The notes beneath the pieces were generated by a model. It saw only the letters and a program-made list of their open reading frames with translations, was not told the DNA's origin and did no database searches. From Nocardioides sp. (GTDB lineage: Bacteria; Actinomycetota; Actinomycetes; Propionibacteriales; Nocardioidaceae), in contig NZ_JACIXG010000007.1 in NCBI RefSeq assembly GCF_014360585.1, positions 1 to 64,000 of the forward strand: a DNA stretch of 64,000 nt. The letters are read 5' to 3'. Position numbers and translations under genes: made by a program. Below, piece by piece: positions 17,671 to 26,312 of this stretch. How positions within the stretch are numbered: the stretch's first letter is position 1; each line of letters begins with the position of its first letter.

Positions 17671-18231
17671 ATGACCTCGGCCCCGACGAAGACCAGGCGC
17701 GAGCAGATCCTGGACACCGCGGCCGAGCTCTTCGCAGCCCGCGGCTTCCACGGCGTCTCCGTCTCCGAGCTCGGCGCGGCCTGCGGCATCTCCGGTCCGG
17801 CGCTCTACAAGCACTTCCCGAGCAAGGACGCGATGCTCGCAGAGATGCTCGTCTCGATCTCCCAGGAGCTGCTTCGCGAAGGGCGCGCCCGGGTGAAGGC
17901 CGCCTCGGGCACCGATGCGGCCATCGAGGCGCTGATCGACTGGCACGTCGACTTCGCCCTGCGCGACCGCGCCCTGATCGTCGTCCAGGAGCGTGACTGG
18001 CAGTCGCTCCCGCACGAGGCGCGGGAGCAGGTGCGCACCCTGCAGCGGAAGTACGTCGACCTCTGGGCCGACCAGCTCCGCGACCGCAACCCGTCGCTGA
18101 CCCCCGACGCCGCCAGGGCCATGGCCCACGGCGTCTTCGGGCTGATCAACTCCACCCCGCACAACCGGGTCCTCCCCGAGGAGGCCACTCGCGACGTACT
18201 CGTCAGGATGGCCCGCGCGGCTCTGGCCTGA
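17671..18231 (+). CDS. TetR-family regulator of the leucine-catabolism cluster
   Basis: A 186-residue TetR regulator. Its N-terminal helix-turn-helix covers about residues 10-55 (ILDTAAELFAARGFHGVSVS, then CGISGPALYKHFPSKD). The C-terminal ligand domain resembles regulators of acyl-CoA metabolism. The gene heads the cluster with methylcrotonyl-CoA carboxylase and HMG-CoA lyase, so it probably represses those genes and responds to an acyl-CoA. A perfect 8-bp inverted repeat upstream of the carboxylase gene (18937-18958) is the likely operator. A related half-site, ATAACCTC, lies just before its own start, hinting at autoregulation. Confidence 0.88.
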   Translation: MTSAPTKTRREQILDTAAELFAARGFHGVSVSELGAACGISGPALYKHFPSKDAMLAEMLVSISQELLREGRARVKAASGTDAAIEALIDWHVDFALRDRALIVVQERDWQSLPHEAREQVRTLQRKYVDLWADQLRDRNPSLTPDAARAMAHGVFGLINSTPHNRVLPEEATRDVLVRMARAALA

Positions 18232-18284
18232 CCGCGTCGTCGACGGAGCTCTGCCGACGAGCGGACAGAGACTAGGCTCCCGTC

Positions 18285-18899
18285 GTGCACTCCACTCTCG
18301 AAGACTCGGCTCGACAGCAGCGACCTCACCTGGGAAGGATCCTGATCGCCCTCGCCCTGGGGGTCGCCGTCGGTGTACTCACCTCGCTCCTGCAGAAGTA
18401 CTTCGACTATCCCTGGCTCGCCCTGGTCAACGCCGTGAGCCCGTGGCTCACGACCGCGTTCGTCGCGGGAGCGCTCCAGCCGCGACTCTTGACCGCGGTG
18501 GTGGCGGGGGTGGCTGCGACGTTGCTGCAGGTCGTCGCCTATTACGTCACCGCAGACCTGCGCGGCTTCGGCGTCTCGACGAGCTACGTCGTGGTGTGGT
18601 TGCTGTGTGCGGTGGTGGGTGGCCCCATCTTCGGGGCTGCAGGCCACTCGTGGTGGCGCGCGGCTCCCGCGGGTGTCGGAGCGGCCCTCCTGGTCGCGGC
18701 CTATGCGAGTGAAGCCGTGGTCGGCTACCACTTCCGGTTGGGTTACACGTCTGCCGCGTGGCTGTTCGGTGCCATCGCCCTCCTCCTGGCTGTCGGCCTC
18801 GGCCGGCATCGCAGCCAGTACCCCGCGCTCGCGCGCTGGCTGGTGCCGGCCCTCGTCGCCGGGGTCGTCGGGCAGGTGGCCGTGGGGCTGGTGCTGTAG
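18285..18899 (+). CDS. DUF6518-like integral membrane protein
   Basis: A 204-residue membrane protein starting at GTG 18285, with about six hydrophobic segments: LIALALGVAVGVLTSLL near residues 21-37, then segments near 55, 70, 100, 125 and 160-200. The pattern and the short glycine-rich loops (FDYPWLALVNAVSPW) match the small DUF6518 family, whose function is unknown. It lies between the TetR gene and the carboxylase operon on the same strand, so it may be co-regulated. A direct role in leucine breakdown has no support beyond position. Confidence 0.7.
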   Translation: MHSTLEDSARQQRPHLGRILIALALGVAVGVLTSLLQKYFDYPWLALVNAVSPWLTTAFVAGALQPRLLTAVVAGVAATLLQVVAYYVTADLRGFGVSTSYVVVWLLCAVVGGPIFGAAGHSWWRAAPAGVGAALLVAAYASEAVVGYHFRLGYTSAAWLFGAIALLLAVGLGRHRSQYPALARWLVPALVAGVVGQVAVGLVL

Positions 18900-18936
18900 C
18901 TGCCCCGGAATAGCGCCGGGAGCGCTCTTGTCACCG

Positions 18937-18958
18937 GAGGTTAATAACCGTTAACCTC
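18937..18958. promoter_or_regulatory. Perfect 8-bp inverted repeat, likely TetR operator
   Basis: GAGGTTAA, 6 bases, TTAACCTC lies 6 bases upstream of the carboxylase beta start at 18965. No ribosome-binding site is properly spaced from that ATG, so the transcript may be leaderless and the palindrome would then overlap the promoter. The TetR regulator encoded at 17671 is the obvious candidate binder. Confidence 0.6.
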
Positions 18959-18964
18959 GACCTC

Positions 18965-20494
18965 ATGGCGGCAAACCTGCGGGAGCTCACCGACGAGCTG
19001 CGTGAGCGGCTCGAGCGCGTACGGCAAGGCGGGAGCGAACGCTCCCGGCAACGGCACACCGACCGGGGCAAGCTGCTCCCGCGCGACCGGGTGGACGGGC
19101 TCCTCGACCCCGGGTCACCGTTCCTCGAGGTCGCTCCGCTGGCGGCGTACGGGATGTACGACGACGCGGACGAGTGGGCGGTGCCGTCGGCGGGCGTGGT
19201 CGCCGGGATCGGGCTGGTCAACGGCCGCAAGTGCATGGTCGTCGCGAACGACGCGACCGTGAAGGGTGGCACCTACTACCCGCTGACCGTCAAGAAGCAC
19301 CTGCGGGCGCAGACGATCGCGGCGGAGAACAACCTCCCGTGCATCTACCTCGTCGACTCCGGCGGCGCGTTCCTGCCGAAGCAGGACGAGGTCTTCCCCG
19401 ACCGCGAGCACTTCGGGCGGATCTTCTTCAACCAGGCCAACATGTCCGCGCGCGGCATCCCGCAGATCGCCTCCGTGATGGGCTCGTGCACCGCCGGCGG
19501 CGCGTACGTGCCGGCGATGAGCGACGAGACCGTGATCGTGCGCGACCAGGGCACGATCTTCCTCGGCGGGCCGCCGCTGGTGAAGGCGGCCACTGGCGAG
19601 GAGGTCACCGCCGAGGAACTCGGTGGCGGGCTCGTCCACGCCAGTAGGTCCGGCGTCGTCGACCATCTCGCCGACGACGACAAGCACGCGCTCGAGATCG
19701 TCCGTGGGATCGTCTCGACGCTCCCCGCCCAGGAGGCGAGGCCGGTCGAGGCCTACGACGAGCCGGTCGAGTCTCCCGAGACCCTCGCCGACGTGGTGCC
19801 CGCCGACACGAAGACCCCCTATGACGTACGCGAGGTGATCCGCCGCATCGTCGACGGGTCGAAGCTGCAGGAGTTCAAGGCGCTCTACGGCGAGACGCTG
19901 GTCTGCGGGTTCGCCCACATCGAGGGACAGCCGGTCGGCATCGTCGCCAACAACGGCATCCTCTTCTCCGAGTCGGCGCTCAAGGGTGCCCACTTCGTGG
20001 AGCTGTGCAACCAGCGCGGCATCCCGCTGGTGTTCCTGCAGAACATCACCGGGTTCATGGTCGGCAAGGAGTACGAGAACAAGGGCATCGCCCGCGACGG
20101 CGCCAAGCTCGTCACCGCCGTCGCCTGCTCGGTGGTCCCGAAGTTCACCGTCGTCATCGGCGGGTCCTACGGCGCCGGCAACTACGGCATGTGCGGTCGT
20201 GCCTACGACCCGCGGTTCCTGTGGATGTGGCCCAACGCGCGGATCTCGGTCATGGGCGGCGAGCAGGCCGCCTCGGTGCTCGCGACGGTCGCTGGCAAGC
20301 CGGACGACGAGGAGTTCAAGGCGCCGATCCGGGACCAGTACGAGACCCAGGGCTCGCCCTACTACGCCACCGCGCGGCTGTGGGACGACGGCATCATCGA
20401 CCCCGCCGACACCCGCCGGGTGCTGGCGATGGGGCTCGCGGTGGCGGCGAACGCGCCCACGCCCGAGCCGCGCTACGGAATCTTCAGGATGTGA
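18965..20494 (+). CDS. accD1: Methylcrotonyl-CoA carboxylase beta (carboxyltransferase) subunit
   Basis: A 509-residue carboxyltransferase. It transfers the carboxyl group from biotin to 3-methylcrotonyl-CoA in leucine breakdown, working with the alpha subunit encoded next. Crotonase-fold motifs are clear: the N-terminal [10 protein letters not shown] region, the oxyanion-forming [14 protein letters not shown] and [16 protein letters not shown], and the C-terminal [19 protein letters not shown]. The last motif and the residues around [14 protein letters not shown] are typical of methylcrotonyl-CoA carboxylases and not of propionyl-CoA carboxylases. The start follows the palindrome at 18937-18958. 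Confidence 0.92.
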   Translation: MAANLRELTDELRERLERVRQGGSERSRQRHTDRGKLLPRDRVDGLLDPGSPFLEVAPLAAYGMYDDADEWAVPSAGVVAGIGLVNGRKCMVVANDATVKGGTYYPLTVKKHLRAQTIAAENNLPCIYLVDSGGAFLPKQDEVFPDREHFGRIFFNQANMSARGIPQIASVMGSCTAGGAYVPAMSDETVIVRDQGTIFLGGPPLVKAATGEEVTAEELGGGLVHASRSGVVDHLADDDKHALEIVRGIVSTLPAQEARPVEAYDEPVESPETLADVVPADTKTPYDVREVIRRIVDGSKLQEFKALYGETLVCGFAHIEGQPVGIVANNGILFSESALKGAHFVELCNQRGIPLVFLQNITGFMVGKEYENKGIARDGAKLVTAVACSVVPKFTVVIGGSYGAGNYGMCGRAYDPRFLWMWPNARISVMGGEQAASVLATVAGKPDDEEFKAPIRDQYETQGSPYYATARLWDDGIIDPADTRRVLAMGLAVAANAPTPEPRYGIFRM

Positions 20495-20514
20495 CTGGAA
20501 TGGTTGAGTCAGCG

Positions 20515-22401
20515 ATGTTCGAGAGTGTTCTGGTCGCCAACCGTGGCGAGATCGCGCGCCGGGTCTTCCGAACCTGTCGTGAGCTGGGGATCCGGACGAT
20601 CGCGATCTACACCGCGCTCGACGCGGACGCCCCCCACGTACGCGACGCCGACGAGGCCGTCGAGGTCGCGTCCTACCTCGACGCCGACGCGGTGGTGAGC
20701 GCCGCCGTCGAGGCAGGTGCCGCGGCGATCCACCCGGGCTACGGCTTCCTCTCCGAGCGGGCCGAGTTCGCCCGGGCGGTGGCGAAGGCCGGGCTGACCT
20801 GGGTCGGTCCGACGCCCGAGGTGATCGAGCAGATGGGTCGCAAGGACGCGGCCCGGGAGATCGCGGTCGCCGCCGGCGTACCTGTGGTTCCGCGGGGCGA
20901 GGACAGCCCCTACCCGCTGCTGGTCAAGGCCGCGGCCGGTGGCGGCGGCAAGGGCATGCGCATCGTCCGCGCGCCCGAGGAGCTCGACGAGGCCCGCGCG
21001 GCTGCCGCCCGCGAGGCGCTGAGCGCGTTCGGCGACGAGACCCTCCTGATCGAGAAGTACGTCGAGCGTGGCCGCCACATCGAGGTGCAGGTCTTCGGCG
21101 ACACCCACGGCGACGTCATCCACCTCTTCGAGCGCGACTGCTCCGTCCAGCGCCGCCACCAGAAGGTGATCGAGGAGGCGCCCGCCCCGACGCTCACCGA
21201 CGAGCAGCGAGACCTGGTCCTGACCAGCGCCGTCGCGCTCGCGAAGCAGGTCGGCTACACCGGTGCCGGGACCGTCGAGTTCCTGCTCGACGACGCCACC
21301 GGCGAGGCCTACTTCCTGGAGATGAACACGCGTCTCCAGGTCGAGCACCCGGTCACGGAGGAGATCACCGGCGTCGACCTCGTGGCCCTCCAGCTGCGCG
21401 TCGCGGCCGGTGAGCCGCTCGGCGTCACCCAGGACGACTTACGCGTCGACGGCCACGCCATCGAGGTCCGTGTCTACGCCGAAGACGCCTTCGAGGGCTT
21501 CCTGCCGCAGGCCGGCCGCACCTCGATCGTCCGTTGGCCGTCCGGTGCGCGCGTCGAGCACGCCCTGGAGAGCGAGCAGGTCGTCTCGACCGCGTACGAC
21601 CCGATGCTCGCCAAGATCATCGTTCACGGCGCCGACCGCGAGGAGGCCCGGGCGGCGATGGTCAAGGCGCTCGACACGACCGCCGTCCTCGGGCTGACCA
21701 CCAACACCGGCTTCCTACGTGTCCTGGCAGCCTCCGACGCGTTCCGTGACGCGGAGATCGACACCGCCTGGCTCGACCGCAACGACGTGCCCGCCCCCGA
21801 CGCCGACGTGCCGCGCACGCTCGTCGCCTGGATCAGCGCGATGCTCTCGGCGGTCTCGGACACCACGACGCCGTTCCGCGCCGACGGCTGGCGCCTGGCC
21901 GGTTCCCCGGCGCCGACCATCGTCGACCTCGACCGTAGCGTCACCGTCGACCGCCTCTCCGGCCGCGTCGCCAGCGATGGCGTCAGTCACGTGGTCCGCC
22001 AGATCAGCGCGGCCGACCACGTCCTCGTGGCAGTCGTCGACGGCGTACGCCACTGGGCGGCCGTGGTCTCGACAAGCTCGACCACCGGTGGCCGGGTCGC
22101 CGAGATCGTCCACCAGGGCCAGCGCTTCGACCTCTCCCCGCCCGACCGCGTCGCCGGCGCCGCCGCCCACCACAGCGACGGGGCCGTCGCGGCCAAGATG
22201 CCCGGCACCGTCATCGACGTCCGCGTCCAGGTCAGCGACCAGGTCGAGGAGGGCCAGGTCCTCGGTGTCATGGAGGCGATGAAGATGGAGGTCTCCCTCA
22301 GGGCCCCGTTCGCCGGCACCGTGACCGTGGTCGGTGTCGGTGCCGGCTCGCAGGTGCCGCTCGGTGCGGAGCTGTTCGTGGTATCGCCCGATGCGGAGTG
22401 A
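20515..22401 (+). CDS. accA1: Acyl-CoA carboxylase alpha (biotin carboxylase / BCCP) subunit
   Basis: A 628-residue fused subunit. The biotin carboxylase domain opens with MFESVLVANRGEIARRVFRT and contains the ATP-grasp glycine loop AAGGGGKGM and the catalytic region EMNTRLQVEHPVTE. A linker domain follows. The C-terminal biotinyl domain has the biotin attachment site EAMKME with Lys near residue 590. It carboxylates biotin for the beta subunit just upstream (20 bases apart). I start at 20515 because the family begins MF(D/E)xVLVANRG; an ATG five codons upstream is possible. Residues about 517-524 (VVSTSSTT) are encoded by a 23-bp genomic repeat inserted in the linker. Confidence 0.92.
   Translation: MFESVLVANRGEIARRVFRTCRELGIRTIAIYTALDADAPHVRDADEAVEVASYLDADAVVSAAVEAGAAAIHPGYGFLSERAEFARAVAKAGLTWVGPTPEVIEQMGRKDAAREIAVAAGVPVVPRGEDSPYPLLVKAAAGGGGKGMRIVRAPEELDEARAAAAREALSAFGDETLLIEKYVERGRHIEVQVFGDTHGDVIHLFERDCSVQRRHQKVIEEAPAPTLTDEQRDLVLTSAVALAKQVGYTGAGTVEFLLDDATGEAYFLEMNTRLQVEHPVTEEITGVDLVALQLRVAAGEPLGVTQDDLRVDGHAIEVRVYAEDAFEGFLPQAGRTSIVRWPSGARVEHALESEQVVSTAYDPMLAKIIVHGADREEARAAMVKALDTTAVLGLTTNTGFLRVLAASDAFRDAEIDTAWLDRNDVPAPDADVPRTLVAWISAMLSAVSDTTTPFRADGWRLAGSPAPTIVDLDRSVTVDRLSGRVASDGVSHVVRQISAADHVLVAVVDGVRHWAAVVSTSSTTGGRVAEIVHQGQRFDLSPPDRVAGAAAHHSDGAVAAKMPGTVIDVRVQVSDQVEEGQVLGVMEAMKMEVSLRAPFAGTVTVVGVGAGSQVPLGAELFVVSPDAE
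22063..22085 (-). repeat. 23-bp palindromic repeat inside accA1
   Basis: The bases GTGGTCTCGACAAGCTCGAC plus CAC are the reverse complement of the intergenic repeat core found at 2161-2179 and 46729-46747. The copy lies in frame and encodes VVSTSSTT in the poorly conserved linker between the carboxylase and biotinyl domains, so it extends the protein without disrupting either domain. Confidence 0.75.
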
Positions 22402-22405
22402 TCCG

Positions 22406-22891
22406 TCAGTACCAGCTCTGGTTCTGACTGCTGTTGCACTCGGCCAGGCCCCCGACGTACGGGTCCTCGATGCACCAGCCGTAGGCCTGGTTCTGGAACC
22501 GGATGGTCCCGTCGGCCCAGCGCTTGATCCACCAGCTCTGCTGCTGGCTGTCGTTGCAGGGGAGGCTGCGGAGGAAGATGACGCCGGTGCCGGTGCCCAG
22601 CTGGGCGTGCAAGCACTCGCCGGTCCTGGCGTTCTGGAAGCGGCGGGTGCCATCGTTCCAGGCTTTCACGATCCACTGCTGTGTGGTGACGCCGGCACAG
22701 GCCGCGGTGCGCGGCTCGGTCGTGGTGTCCTCGAGGCACAGCCCCGTGGCCTGGTTGCGGTAGGTCTGGGTTGCCGCCGAGGCGGGTGTGGTGAGGCCGG
22801 CGACCAGCCCGACCGTAGCGATGACCGCGGCAAGAAGCACGGCCGCCGAACGACGCAGCCCGTGCGACCGCACCATGGTGAGATTCGACAT
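22406..22891 (-). CDS. Secreted ricin B-type lectin protein
   Basis: A 161-residue secreted protein. The signal peptide has a basic N-region (VRSHGLRRSA), a hydrophobic core and a cleavage site after TPASAA. The mature domain is a single ricin-type beta-trefoil: three repeats with the QxW signature (TQQWIVKAW, QQSWWIKRW, NQSWY) and paired cysteines (LCLED and AACAG; ECLHA and LPCND). Such domains bind galactose or related sugars outside the cell, usually fused to an enzyme; here the lectin stands alone. It sits on the opposite strand between accA1 and the lyase gene. Start MSNLTMVRSHG is preferred over an unlikely 26-codon extension. Confidence 0.85.
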   Translation of the reverse strand: MSNLTMVRSHGLRRSAAVLLAAVIATVGLVAGLTTPASAATQTYRNQATGLCLEDTTTEPRTAACAGVTTQQWIVKAWNDGTRRFQNARTGECLHAQLGTGTGVIFLRSLPCNDSQQQSWWIKRWADGTIRFQNQAYGWCIEDPYVGGLAECNSSQNQSWY

Positions 22892-23035
22892 CTGAGGACC
22901 TTCCTTCGCTCTCGCCCCGGTCCGGATGGAGCGGGGACCGTGATCGACGATCCCGTACGGCGCTCTCACATCTCTGTCTCTTGTCTGTCAGTTTCGACGG
23001 GCTCCCCATCCACATCCGCGCGTTAGGTTGACCGA

Positions 23036-23971
23036 ATGAGCACCCTTCCGACCGTCGTACGCCAGGACGGCCTCCCTGCACAGGTGACGATCTACGAGGT
23101 CGGTGCGCGTGACGGCCTCCAGAACGAGAAGACGGCGATCGACACCGGCGTCAAGGCAGACCTGATCACCCGGCTGCTCGATGCGGGGCTGAGTCCGGTG
23201 GAGGCGACGAGCTTCGTGCACCCGAAGTGGGTGCCGCAGCTGGCCGACGCCAAGGAGCTGATGACCGAGCTGGTCGACAGGCTGGGGGACCGGGCGCGGG
23301 AGCTCCCGGTGCTCGTGCCCAACGAGAAGGGGCTCGACCGTGCCCTCGAGCTGGAGCTTCGTCACATCGCGATCTTCGGCAGCTCGACCGAGACGTTCGC
23401 CAACAAGAACCTCAACCAGACCTTCGATGGTCAGTGGGCGATGTTCGAGCCGACGATGAGCCGCGCGAAGGCCGCAGGCATGACCGTCCGCGGCTACCTG
23501 TCGATGTGCTTCGGCGACCCCTGGGAGGGTGAGGTCGGGGTCGCGAAGGTGGTCGAGGCGGGCAAGCGGCTCTTCGATCTCGGTGCCGACGAGCTCAGCC
23601 TCGGGGACACGATCGGCGTCGCGACCGCCGGTCACGTGAAGGCCCTGATCCAGGCGTTCGGAGACGCCGGTGTCACGACCGACCGCCTCGCGCTGCACTT
23701 CCACGACACGTACGGTCAGGCGCTGGCCAACACCCTCGCCGGGCTGCAGTCCGGCGTGACCACCTACGACGCCAGCGCGGGCGGCCTGGGCGGTTGCCCC
23801 TACGCCAAGAGCGCGACCGGCAACCTCGCCACCGAGGACCTGCTCTGGATGCTGGACGGACTCGGGATCGAGCACGGCGTCGATCTCGGCAAGGTCGTCG
23901 ACACGAGCCGTTGGCTCGCTGAGCACCTCGGCAGGCCGAGCCCGTCGGCTGTCGTACGTGCTCTGCCGTGA
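23036..23971 (+). CDS. mvaB: Hydroxymethylglutaryl-CoA lyase
   Basis: A 311-residue TIM-barrel lyase that splits 3-hydroxy-3-methylglutaryl-CoA into acetyl-CoA and acetoacetate, the last step of leucine breakdown. Diagnostic elements are EVGARDGLQNEK at the N-terminus (metal and substrate binding), LHFHDTYGQALAN, and the signature GGLGGCPYAKSATGN containing the catalytic cysteine. It completes the carboxylase cluster on the same strand, though separated from accA1 by the opposite-strand lectin gene, so it must have its own promoter. Genes for isovaleryl-CoA dehydrogenase and methylglutaconyl-CoA hydratase are not in the window. Confidence 0.93.
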   Translation: MSTLPTVVRQDGLPAQVTIYEVGARDGLQNEKTAIDTGVKADLITRLLDAGLSPVEATSFVHPKWVPQLADAKELMTELVDRLGDRARELPVLVPNEKGLDRALELELRHIAIFGSSTETFANKNLNQTFDGQWAMFEPTMSRAKAAGMTVRGYLSMCFGDPWEGEVGVAKVVEAGKRLFDLGADELSLGDTIGVATAGHVKALIQAFGDAGVTTDRLALHFHDTYGQALANTLAGLQSGVTTYDASAGGLGGCPYAKSATGNLATEDLLWMLDGLGIEHGVDLGKVVDTSRWLAEHLGRPSPSAVVRALP

Positions 23972-24075
23972 GTAGGTCGGAACAACCCCTAGACTGCCCC
24001 CAAGAGTGACGGCCGGGTGACAATCGACGGACCGCCGCGACAATCTCTACTAACTTGGTGCAGAATAGCGGGATC

Positions 24076-25185
24076 ATGGCGCGCAAAGTCTTTCTCCACG
24101 TCGGCGCTCCGAAGACGGGCACGACGTACCTCCAGGACAGGTTGTTCCACAACCGGGTGTCCCTGGAGAAGCATGGCGTCTTCTACCCGGTCGGCGGTCA
24201 GCCCGACTTCTTCCGGCCGGCGCTCGATCTGATCGACCGTCCGTGGGGCGGGATGCGGAAGACCGTTCACGGCGAGTGGGACACGCTGGTCAGGCGCGTG
24301 CGCCGCAGCGAGTGCGAGACGATCCTGATCAGCCATCACCTCTTCGCAGGGGCGAGGCCCGACCGGGTCGAGAAGGCGATGACCGACCTCGGTGAGGGCG
24401 GACGCACCGAGGTGCACATCGTCTACACCGCCCGCGACATCGGGCGGGTGCTGGCGGCGGAGTGGCAGGACCAGGTGCAGCGCGAGCGCAAGGTCACCTT
24501 CGCGCGCTACCTCGAGCGTATGCAGATGGCGAAGCAGTCGCGCTCGGCCGCCTGGTTCTGGCGTACGCACGGCCTGCCCGACGTCCTCAGCCGATGGGGT
24601 CGCAACCTGCCGCCGGAGCGCGTGCACCTGGTGACCGTGCCGCCCGACGGGGCGCCGAGCGAGGTGCTCTGGCGCCGGTTCTGCGAGGTCGTCGGGATCG
24701 AGGAGTCCTGGACCCCGATCGACAGCGACCGGCACAACCAGTCGCTCGGCCGTGCGGAGGCGACGCTGCTGCGCCGGCTCAACGCACGGCTCGAGTCGCA
24801 GGAGCTGCCGCGCGAGGACTACCGCCACATGGTCACCGAGGTGATCGCCAAGCGCACCCTCGCCCACCGCGAGGGTCGCGAGCGGGTCACCATCCCGCCG
24901 TCCGCCCTCGACTGGGCCGACCAGGTCGCCGAGTCCTGGATCGAGTGGGCCGAGCTGGCCAAGGTCGACATCTCCGGCGACCTCGAAGACCTCCGCCCGC
25001 AGCGACCCGAGCCCGATGCCGCGTGGGTCGACCCGGACACGCCGCGCACCAAGGATGTCGCCGACGCGGCGATCGACGCCCTGGTCGCGGTCGTCGTCGA
25101 GGCTGCCCGCACCACCCCGCCCCCGCGTTCGGTCGCGTCCCGCGCTGCCGGTGTGATGCGGCGGGTCAAGGGGCGACACACCTGA
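24076..25185 (+). CDS. Sulfotransferase-like P-loop protein (first paralogue)
   Basis: A 369-residue protein opening MARKVFLHVGAPKTGTTYLQ, whose GxPKTGTT loop is the PAPS 5'-phosphosulphate-binding site of sulfotransferases. A second region (VYTARDIGRVLAAEWQDQV) aligns in position with the 3'-phosphate-binding Ser/Arg region. No membrane segment or signal peptide is present. The gene is clearly homologous to the one at 26313 and stands with it around an unknown gene; its stop overlaps that gene's start (TGATG). The acceptor is unknown; surface glycans or glycolipids are a guess from the family. Confidence 0.82.
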   Translation: MARKVFLHVGAPKTGTTYLQDRLFHNRVSLEKHGVFYPVGGQPDFFRPALDLIDRPWGGMRKTVHGEWDTLVRRVRRSECETILISHHLFAGARPDRVEKAMTDLGEGGRTEVHIVYTARDIGRVLAAEWQDQVQRERKVTFARYLERMQMAKQSRSAAWFWRTHGLPDVLSRWGRNLPPERVHLVTVPPDGAPSEVLWRRFCEVVGIEESWTPIDSDRHNQSLGRAEATLLRRLNARLESQELPREDYRHMVTEVIAKRTLAHREGRERVTIPPSALDWADQVAESWIEWAELAKVDISGDLEDLRPQRPEPDAAWVDPDTPRTKDVADAAIDALVAVVVEAARTTPPPRSVASRAAGVMRRVKGRHT

Positions 25186-26300
25186 TGCCTGCGTCCCGCG
25201 GTTGGGGATGGGCCGCGCACCTGCGCGAGGGCGGCACGACGCCGTGGGCATCCTGGTCCGAGCCCGCCGCACCCTTCATGGCCGCTCACCTTCCGGGCGC
25301 CGAGGTGCTCGAGCTGCTGCGGCGGCTCAACGAGACGGGCCCGTTGGAGCCCTCGCGGGTCGAGGCCCTGCTGCGTACGAGCCCTCCCGGCCGTGGCCGC
25401 CGAGACCTCCCTCTGCTCGGGGACACCGAGACCAGGACGTACGGTCCGCCGCCGGTCGATCCGGCGACGCTGTCGTCGCGGGAGCTGCTGCGGGCGGCGA
25501 GCGTGCTGCTCGCCGAGGACCTGCTCGAGACCGAGGAGGAGGTCCCGGCGCGGCGCCAGCCGTGGTGGTCGCGTCGGCCCGGGAAGACAGCGGGCGACCG
25601 GCAACAGCTCCCCTACCGTCTGGTCGGGTCGCCGTGGCTCACGCTGCCCATCCGCGAGGAGCTGGAGCGGCAGGGCAGGCTGCCCGACGGCGACGGCTAC
25701 ACCGTCTACGTCCTCGGTGGCCCGCTGGACGAGATCGCCGCCGGGGCGTGGAAGTTCCGCACCTTCACCAACCGGGTCAACCCCTGGAGCATCTGGATCC
25801 GCGACGCCCAGTGGCGAGGCTGGTTCGGTCCTCGTGCCGACCTGCCCCGGATCGCCCGCTGGTGGGCCGATCGGGTCGGGAAGGACCGCGTCGAGATCGT
25901 CACCGACCCTGCGCTGCTGCCCGGCCTCCTCGGCGTCGACAGCGTTCCGGGCCCTTGGGCGATCTCGGCCGAGGCGAACGAGGTCGCTCGGGTGATCGGG
26001 CAGGTCCTCTGCGTACGAACCGATCTCGAGGCCCAGCGGAAGCTGCTCATCGACCAGCTGCGACCGCGGTTGGAGAAGCTCGAGCCGCTCCTCCCGGGAG
26101 CGCGGGAGGTCGGCGTTCCGGCAGAAAGTTTTGATTGGGTCGAAACACAGGCGCGGGCCCAACGTGATGCGCTGGTGCAAGCCGGATACGCTCTCCACGG
26201 AGACCCTGACCGGCTGCTCCCCTCCGGGACAGCGACGCAGGGTCCCGACGAGCGCCGGGCGCTGGCGCTCGCGTTGTCATTGCTGGCGGGGCGTCCTTAG
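25185..26300 (+). CDS. Unknown protein between two sulfotransferase-like genes
   Basis: A 371-residue protein I do not recognise. It begins MPASRGWGWAAHLREGGTT and has a Trp/Arg-rich middle (FRTFTNRVNPWSIWIRDAQW). The C-terminal part is helical and charged, with an FDWVETQA element resembling the end of several glycan-modifying proteins. There is no signal peptide, membrane segment or P-loop. Its ATG shares the A of the previous stop, so translation is coupled. A short 12-base gap separates it from the second sulfotransferase-like gene. Partnership with both neighbours, for example as acceptor-handling subunit, is inferred from context. Confidence 0.65.
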   Translation: MPASRGWGWAAHLREGGTTPWASWSEPAAPFMAAHLPGAEVLELLRRLNETGPLEPSRVEALLRTSPPGRGRRDLPLLGDTETRTYGPPPVDPATLSSRELLRAASVLLAEDLLETEEEVPARRQPWWSRRPGKTAGDRQQLPYRLVGSPWLTLPIREELERQGRLPDGDGYTVYVLGGPLDEIAAGAWKFRTFTNRVNPWSIWIRDAQWRGWFGPRADLPRIARWWADRVGKDRVEIVTDPALLPGLLGVDSVPGPWAISAEANEVARVIGQVLCVRTDLEAQRKLLIDQLRPRLEKLEPLLPGAREVGVPAESFDWVETQARAQRDALVQAGYALHGDPDRLLPSGTATQGPDERRALALALSLLAGRP

Positions 26301-26312
26301 AGGAGTAGAACG

